Origin: Pseudomonadota bacterium
GTDB taxonomy: Bacteria > Pseudomonadota > Gammaproteobacteria > Burkholderiales > Ferrovaceae
Reading direction: 5' to 3'
Length of the DNA: 7,346 nucleotides
Assembly: GCA_021805725.1 (NCBI GenBank)
Contig: JAJZEH010000004.1
Span: forward strand, 1-7,346
Of this stretch, positions 1-7,346 are shown piece after piece. Under the pieces are notes generated by a model. It made no database searches. It was not told where the DNA came from and was given only the letters and a program-made list of their open reading frames with translations. Within the stretch, counting starts at the first letter, position 1, and each line of letters starts with the position of its first letter. Both the position numbers and the translations under genes were made by a program.

Positions 1-127
1 CACCACCAAACTTCTTCGCCAGCACAATCGTCATCGCCGCAGTCAAAGTCGTCTTGCCATGGTCCACGTGTCCAATCGTCCCCACGTTGACATGGGGCTT
101 CGTGCGTTCAAACTTACCTTTTGCCAT
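1..127 (-). CDS. tuf: Elongation factor Tu, N-terminal 42 codons (partial, cut by window edge)
   Basis: EF-Tu is the cytoplasmic GTPase that carries aminoacyl-tRNA to the ribosomal A site. Only the first 42 codons lie in the window; the reading frame runs off position 1 without a stop. The ATG is at 127-125. The translation begins [20 protein letters not shown], the standard start of bacterial EF-Tu. The G1/P-loop GHVDHGKT is at residues 19-26, with Lys25 and Thr26 placed to bind GTP phosphates and Mg. The fragment ends LAKKFGG, as in betaproteobacterial homologues. It lies 27 nt after fusA, the usual last position of a str operon, and is probably cotranscribed with it. Proteobacteria often carry a second, near-identical tuf copy upstream of the rplKAJL-rpoBC cluster, so this may be one of two; the window cannot show that. 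Confidence 0.97.
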   Translation of the reverse strand, partial: MAKGKFERTKPHVNVGTIGHVDHGKTTLTAAMTIVLAKKFGG

Positions 128-133
128 GATGCT

Positions 134-138
134 TCCTT
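134..138 (-). promoter_or_regulatory. Ribosome binding site of tuf
   Basis: AAGGA on the minus strand, 6 nt before the tuf ATG, is a good Shine-Dalgarno match at good spacing. It sits inside the 27-nt fusA-tuf gap, which shows no promoter or terminator, so tuf is probably read from the fusA transcript. It is clearly stronger than the sites before fusA and rpsL. Confidence 0.8.
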
Positions 139-154
139 AAATGTCCGCTTCGGC

Positions 155-2248
155 TTACTTCTTGTTGATAATCGCTTCCGCCACATTGCGCGGAGCTTCC
201 GAGTAGTGCTTGAATTCCATCGTATAAGTGGCGCGCCCCTGGGTCGCCGAGCGCAGCGACGTGGAGTAACCGAACATTTCGGCAAGCGGCACTTCAGCCT
301 TGATGACCTTGACGCCAGCCACGTCTTCCATGCCCTGGACCATGCCACGACGTGAGGAAAGGTCGCCCACCACGTTGCCCATGAATTCAGGAGGTGTTTC
401 CACTTCCACGGCCATCATGGGCTCCAGCAATACGGGACTGGATTTGCGCATGCCATCCTTGAACGCCATGGAAGCCGCCATCTTGAAGGCGTTTTCGTTG
501 GAGTCGACGTCATGATAGGAGCCGTAGTGCAACGTGACTTTCACATCCACCACCGGGAAGCCCGCCAGCACGCCATTGGGCAGCGTATCAATGAGCCCCT
601 TTTCCACGGCCGGTATGTATTCGCGAGGAACCACGCCACCCTTGATGGCATCCACGAACTCAAAGCCCTTGCCGATTTCGTTGGGTTCAACCTTCAGCAC
701 CACGTGACCATACTGGCCACGGCCGCCGGACTGTTTGACGAACTTGCCTTCAACGCTGTCCACATGACCGCGAATGGTTTCGCGGTAGGCCACCTGGGGC
801 TTGCCCACTGTGGCTTCCACGCTAAATTCACGCCGCATGCGATCGACGATGATTTCAAGGTGCAATTCGCCCATTCCGGAAATGATGGTCTGCCCCGATT
901 CTTCGTCGGTGTGCACGCGAAAGGAAGGATCTTCCTGAGCCAGGCGATTGAGGGCGATGCCCATCTTTTCCTGGTCTGCCTTGGTCTTGGGTTCCACGGC
1001 CTGGGAAATCACCGGCTCGGGAAACTCCATTTTTTCAAGGGTAATCACCTTGTCCGGGTCGCACAGGGTGTCGCCCGTGGTGGCTTCTTTCAAACCCACT
1101 GCCGCGGCGATGTCGCCAGCGCGGACTTCCTTGATTTCTTCGCGCTGGTTGGCATGCATCTGCAGAATGCGACCGATGCGCTCCTTGCGGCCCTTGATGG
1201 GATTGTAGATGGTGTCGCCGGAATTGATCACGCCGGAATAAACACGGAAGAAAATCAGCTGGCCGACGAACGGGTCGGTCATGATCTTGAATGCCAATGC
1301 CGAGAACGGTTCCTTGTCGTCAGCCTTGCGCTCGCCCATCTTGCCATTTTCCAGCTCGCCATCCACAGGAGGAATGTCGATGGGGGAAGGCAGGTATTCG
1401 ACGACGGCGTCGAGCATGGCCTGCACGCCCTTGTTCTTGAATGCGCTACCGCACAGCATCGGGACGATTTCACCGGAAATGGTGCGTGCACGCAGACCCT
1501 TGCGGATCTCCTCGGCGGTCAGCTCGCCTGACTCGAGGTATTTGTTCATCAATTCTTCGGAAGCTTCAGCTGCCGCCTCCACCATCTTTTCACGCCATTC
1601 GTCGGCACTTTCCTGCAGTTCTTCCGGAATGTCCCTGAACTCGAACTTCATTCCCTGTGACGCTTCGTCCCAGTAGATGGCTTTCATGCGGACCAGATCC
1701 ACGACGCCGGCAAACTTTTCTTCGGCCCCGACGGGAATCTGGATCAGCACCGGATTGCCGCGCAGGCGCTCCTTGATCTGACGGTAAACCTTGAAGAAAT
1801 CAGCACCCACACGGTCCATCTTGTTGACAAACGCGAGGCGCGGCACGCCGTACTTGTTGGCCTGGCGCCACACCGTTTCGGACTGGGGCTGCACGCCACC
1901 GACCGAGTCGTACACCATACAGGCACCGTCGAGCACCCGCATGGAGCGCTCCACTTCGATGGTGAAATCCACGTGCCCCGGCGTGTCGATGATGTTGATG
2001 TGGTGCTCGGGGAACTTGCCTTCCATACCCTTCCAGAAACAGGTGGTCGCAGCAGAGGTGATGGTGATGCCACGCTCCTGCTCTTGCTCCATCCAGTCCA
2101 TGACGGCTGCGCCATCATGCACTTCGCCAATCTTGTGCGACACGCCGGTATAGAACAGGACCCGTTCGGTGGTCGTGGTCTTACCCGCATCAATGTGTGC
2201 GGAAATGCCGATATTTCGGTACCGTTCGATGGGTGTTTTACGAGCCAA
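155..2248 (-). CDS. fusA: Elongation factor G (translocase GTPase)
   Basis: EF-G is the 697-residue cytoplasmic GTPase that drives tRNA-mRNA translocation and, with ribosome recycling factor, splits post-termination ribosomes. All GTPase motifs are visible: G1 AHIDAGKT (17-24), switch I with RGITI (59-63), G3 DTPGH (88-92), G4 NKMD (142-145) and G5 GSA (267-269). Domain II follows from about 310. Domain III carries GMGELHLEI (458-466). Domain IV carries [10 protein letters not shown] (507-516) and the decoding-centre tip [11 protein letters not shown] (578-588). Domain V carries [10 protein letters not shown] (631-640). Length and motifs fit canonical EF-G1 rather than a divergent paralogue or a tetracycline-resistance protein. 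The start codon is TTG: an in-frame TGA stands 24 nt upstream with no ATG or GTG between, and homologues begin at the same [10 protein letters not shown]. It lies between rpsG (196-nt gap) and tuf (27-nt gap) in the str operon. The unusual start and long structured leader may tune its yield. Confidence 0.98.
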   Translation of the reverse strand: MARKTPIERYRNIGISAHIDAGKTTTTERVLFYTGVSHKIGEVHDGAAVMDWMEQEQERGITITSAATTCFWKGMEGKFPEHHINIIDTPGHVDFTIEVERSMRVLDGACMVYDSVGGVQPQSETVWRQANKYGVPRLAFVNKMDRVGADFFKVYRQIKERLRGNPVLIQIPVGAEEKFAGVVDLVRMKAIYWDEASQGMKFEFRDIPEELQESADEWREKMVEAAAEASEELMNKYLESGELTAEEIRKGLRARTISGEIVPMLCGSAFKNKGVQAMLDAVVEYLPSPIDIPPVDGELENGKMGERKADDKEPFSALAFKIMTDPFVGQLIFFRVYSGVINSGDTIYNPIKGRKERIGRILQMHANQREEIKEVRAGDIAAAVGLKEATTGDTLCDPDKVITLEKMEFPEPVISQAVEPKTKADQEKMGIALNRLAQEDPSFRVHTDEESGQTIISGMGELHLEIIVDRMRREFSVEATVGKPQVAYRETIRGHVDSVEGKFVKQSGGRGQYGHVVLKVEPNEIGKGFEFVDAIKGGVVPREYIPAVEKGLIDTLPNGVLAGFPVVDVKVTLHYGSYHDVDSNENAFKMAASMAFKDGMRKSSPVLLEPMMAVEVETPPEFMGNVVGDLSSRRGMVQGMEDVAGVKVIKAEVPLAEMFGYSTSLRSATQGRATYTMEFKHYSEAPRNVAEAIINKK

Positions 2249-2260
2249 TTTCTTCTGCCT
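2246..2260 (-). promoter_or_regulatory. TTG start codon and weak ribosome binding site of fusA
   Basis: The fusA start is TTG (2248-2246). Upstream on the minus strand is AGGCAGAAGAAA: an AGG triplet (2260-2258) about 9 nt from the start and an AGAAGAAA tract directly against it. Neither is a strong Shine-Dalgarno site at ideal spacing. The in-frame stop TGA at 2272-2270 and the lack of ATG or GTG between it and the TTG fix the start. A weak site is unusual for one of the most abundant cell proteins, so translation may be helped by coupling or RNA structure; that is inference. Confidence 0.75.
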
Positions 2261-2285
2261 GTTGTGTGTTCAATCAATACGCCAA

Positions 2286-2309
2286 GGGCCCGGCATTCTG
2301 CCTGGGCCC
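2286..2309 (-). promoter_or_regulatory. GC-rich hairpin upstream of fusA
   Basis: The arms are GGGCCC (2309-2304 and 2291-2286), extended inward by GGC/GCC (2302-2300 with 2294-2292) past one bulged base at 2303. The loop is 5 nt. In the transcript it is preceded, not followed, by five U residues, so it is not an intrinsic terminator for this strand. On the plus strand it is followed by A residues, so it is not a terminator there either. Its 3' edge is 37 nt from the fusA start. A role in mRNA stability, protein binding or translation of fusA is possible but not shown. Confidence 0.6.
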
Positions 2310-2339
2310 AAAAACGCCTCTGTATCCTCTGGCAAGTAC

Positions 2340-2351
2340 TCCCGCATGGGA
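2340..2351 (-). promoter_or_regulatory. Small tetraloop hairpin in the rpsG-fusA spacer
   Basis: UCCC (2351-2348) pairs with GGGA (2343-2340) around the four-base loop AUGC. It lies between the three-way junction and the GGGCCC hairpin. The loop contains an AUG that opens a 25-codon reading frame. Four base pairs can arise by chance. Confidence 0.3.
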
Positions 2352-2359
2352 AATACCGC

Positions 2360-2441
2360 TTTACCCGAATCGAGCGGCCCAACCGGCCGCCGATCTCCGC
2401 TATCCTGTCGTGAACCGACCGCGGATCGTGATTCGGGTCAA
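2360..2441 (-). promoter_or_regulatory. Candidate three-way-junction RNA element downstream of rpsG
   Basis: A 9-bp outer stem ACCCGAAUC/GAUUCGGGU (2438-2430 with 2371-2363) is lengthened by two U-A pairs beyond a G-A mismatch (2441, 2440 with 2360, 2361). It encloses two arms. Arm one stacks CGAU/AUCG (2428-2425 with 2394-2391), CCGC/GCGG (2424-2421 with 2400-2397) and GUCG/CGAC (2419-2416 with 2410-2407) with a GUUCA loop. Arm two is a 6-bp GCGGCC/GGCCGC stem (2390-2385 with 2379-2374) with a 5-nt loop. That gives 27 core pairs in 76 nt, starting 3 nt after the rpsG stop region. No U-tract follows, so it is not a terminator. The fold was made by eye; a ribosomal-protein binding site, perhaps for S7, is inference. 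Confidence 0.5.
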
Positions 2442-2444
2442 CCC

Positions 2445-2929
<485 letters not shown>

Positions 2930-2950
2930 AGAATTTTTCGGCAAACGACC

Positions 2951-3328
2951 TTAGGCCGCCTTCGGGCGCTTGGCGCCGTACTTGGAACGGGACTGCTTGC
3001 GATCCTTGACGCCGGCAGTATCCAGGCTGCCGCGCACCGTATGGTAACGCACCCCAGGAAGATCCTTGACCCGGCCGCCACGAATCAGCACCACCGAGTG
3101 TTCCTGCAGGTTGTGGCCTTCGCCGCCAATATAGCTGGTCACTTCGAAACCGTTGGTCAGCCGCACCCGAGCCACTTTACGCAAAGCAGAATTCGGCTTT
3201 TTGGGCGTTGTGGTGTACACGCGAGTGCACACGCCGCGCTTTTGCGGCGAGTTGGCAAGCGCGGGAACCTTGCTCTTGGCCTTTTTAGCGATTCGCGGTT
3301 TGCGAATCAACTGGTTGATTGTAGGCAT
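2951..3328 (-). CDS. rpsL: 30S ribosomal protein S12
   Basis: S12 (125 residues) is a 30S protein at the decoding centre that controls accuracy of codon-anticodon selection and is part of the streptomycin site. The start [12 protein letters not shown] and the signature [19 protein letters not shown] (39-57) are diagnostic. Lys43 and Lys88, the two residues whose substitution classically gives streptomycin resistance or dependence, are both wild type. Asp89 in GRVKDLPG, the residue beta-methylthiolated in many bacteria, is also present. The C-terminus [12 protein letters not shown] is typical. The start is ATG at 3328-3326. The only upstream purine tract is AAAGAA, a weak Shine-Dalgarno match. 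It is the first gene of the str operon, about 70 nt downstream of the predicted transcription start, with rpsG following after 35 nt. Confidence 0.98.
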   Translation of the reverse strand: MPTINQLIRKPRIAKKAKSKVPALANSPQKRGVCTRVYTTTPKKPNSALRKVARVRLTNGFEVTSYIGGEGHNLQEHSVVLIRGGRVKDLPGVRYHTVRGSLDTAGVKDRKQSRSKYGAKRPKAA

Positions 3329-3401
3329 TGTTCTTTATATCCCATGATCCGTGAAGGACAGTCTTCGCGGAGGCAAACCGCAATTTGCCCCAAAAAAGAC
3401 T
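3329..3401 (-). promoter_or_regulatory. Structured 5' leader of the str operon
   Basis: From the predicted start to the rpsL ATG is about 70 nt. The 5' part folds: an outer stem AGUCUU/AAGACU (3401-3396 with 3365-3360), then an inner stem GGCAAA/UUUGCC (3389-3384 with 3377-3372) extended by GG/CC (3391-3390 with 3370-3369) past a bulged U at 3371. The inner loop is UUGCGG. No U-run follows, so it is not an attenuator. The structure would sit at the extreme 5' end of the mRNA; if initiation is at 3399 the outer stem loses its first two pairs. A stabilising 5' stem-loop or a ribosomal-protein target are both possible. Confidence 0.5.
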
Positions 3402-3405
3402 GATG

Positions 3406-3430
3406 ATTTTAGTTTGCTGCGCAACCCTTG

Positions 3431-3434
<4 letters not shown>
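3406..3434 (-). promoter_or_regulatory. Sigma-70 promoter of the str operon
   Basis: On the minus strand the -35 is TTGACA (3434-3429), a perfect consensus hexamer. A spacer of exactly 17 nt (3428-3412) leads to the -10 TAAAAT (3411-3406), one mismatch from TATAAT. The predicted start is near 3398-3401. The -35 overlaps the rpoC TGA stop (3433-3431), so initiation is possible immediately after rpoC ends. No terminator for rpoC is seen in the 102-nt gap, so rpsL could receive both its own transcripts and read-through from rpoBC. Confidence 0.85.

Positions 3435-7346
<3,912 letters not shown>

Larger units (their letters stand above)
2249..2444 (-). other. Structured rpsG-fusA intercistronic spacer (196 nt)
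   Basis: This non-coding gap is far longer than the others in the window (27, 35 and 102 nt). In transcript order it holds a candidate three-way junction (2441-2360), a small hairpin (2351-2340), a GGGCCC hairpin (2309-2286) and the weak fusA ribosome site. No convincing minus-strand -10/-35 pair is seen: the TTGACC at 2441-2436 has no partner -10. No hairpin followed by a U-run is seen either, so read-through from rpsG to fusA is likely. Confidence 0.7.

Noticed and set aside
512..1531. 339-codon open frame on the plus strand opposite fusA
   Set aside because: It is fully antisense to an intact, motif-complete EF-G. The His/Phe/Gly-rich product shows no recognisable domain, and long antisense frames are expected opposite GC-rich, codon-biased genes.
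1744..2382. 212-codon minus-strand frame starting in the rpsG-fusA spacer and overlapping fusA in another frame
   Set aside because: The Arg/Ser/Pro-rich product is typical of an out-of-frame reading of a GC-rich gene, and the EF-G frame there is unambiguous.
2413..2441. TTGACC hexamer (2441-2436) as a -35 for a separate fusA-tuf promoter
   Set aside because: At 16-18 nt downstream the hexamers are GTCGGT, TCGGTT or CGGTTC, none resembling a -10. The bases are better explained as part of the outer stem of the three-way junction.
3307..3345. 12-codon upstream frame (ATG at 3345-3343) overlapping the rpsL start in another frame
   Set aside because: No Shine-Dalgarno site, very short, and it would compete with rpsL initiation. 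More likely a chance ATG.
3391..3428. U-run UUUUUU (3397-3392) after a short TTGC/GCAA dyad as an rpoC terminator
   Set aside because: The dyad is only 4 bp and is separated from the U-run by about 18 nt, so it does not form a standard intrinsic terminator.

Overview
This window comes from a proteobacterium, most likely a betaproteobacterium. The evidence is the gene order (rpoC, rpsL, rpsG, fusA, tuf), the S7, EF-G and EF-Tu N-termini, and a long RpoC that keeps the proteobacterial insert in its trigger loop. No genus is assigned. All genes lie on the minus strand, so transcription runs from high to low coordinates. Base composition is moderately GC-rich, with no sign of transferred DNA, mobile elements, CRISPR, tRNA or rRNA.

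Layout in the direction of transcription: the 3' 1304 codons of rpoC (7346-3431, 5' end outside the window); a 102-nt gap with a near-consensus sigma-70 promoter whose -35 overlaps the rpoC stop, followed by a structured leader; rpsL/S12 (3328-2951); a 35-nt gap; rpsG/S7 (2915-2445); a long 196-nt gap rich in inverted repeats; fusA/EF-G (2248-155), which starts with TTG; a 27-nt gap; and the first 42 codons of tuf/EF-Tu (127-1), cut by the window edge.

Together these are the end of the rpoBC transcription unit joined to the str (streptomycin) operon. RNA polymerase beta', two 30S proteins and the two elongation-factor GTPases are made in a coordinated, growth-linked way. The coding genes are ordinary, with all diagnostic motifs intact. 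The less expected content is between the genes. In E. coli the S7 autoregulatory site is in the rpsL-rpsG gap and the rpsG-fusA gap is short. Here the sizes are reversed, and the rpsG-fusA gap can be folded by eye into a three-way junction beginning 3 nt after the rpsG stop, plus a GC-rich hairpin before the non-ATG start of fusA. I found no new enzyme or defence system. The candidate RNA elements are the part worth checking.
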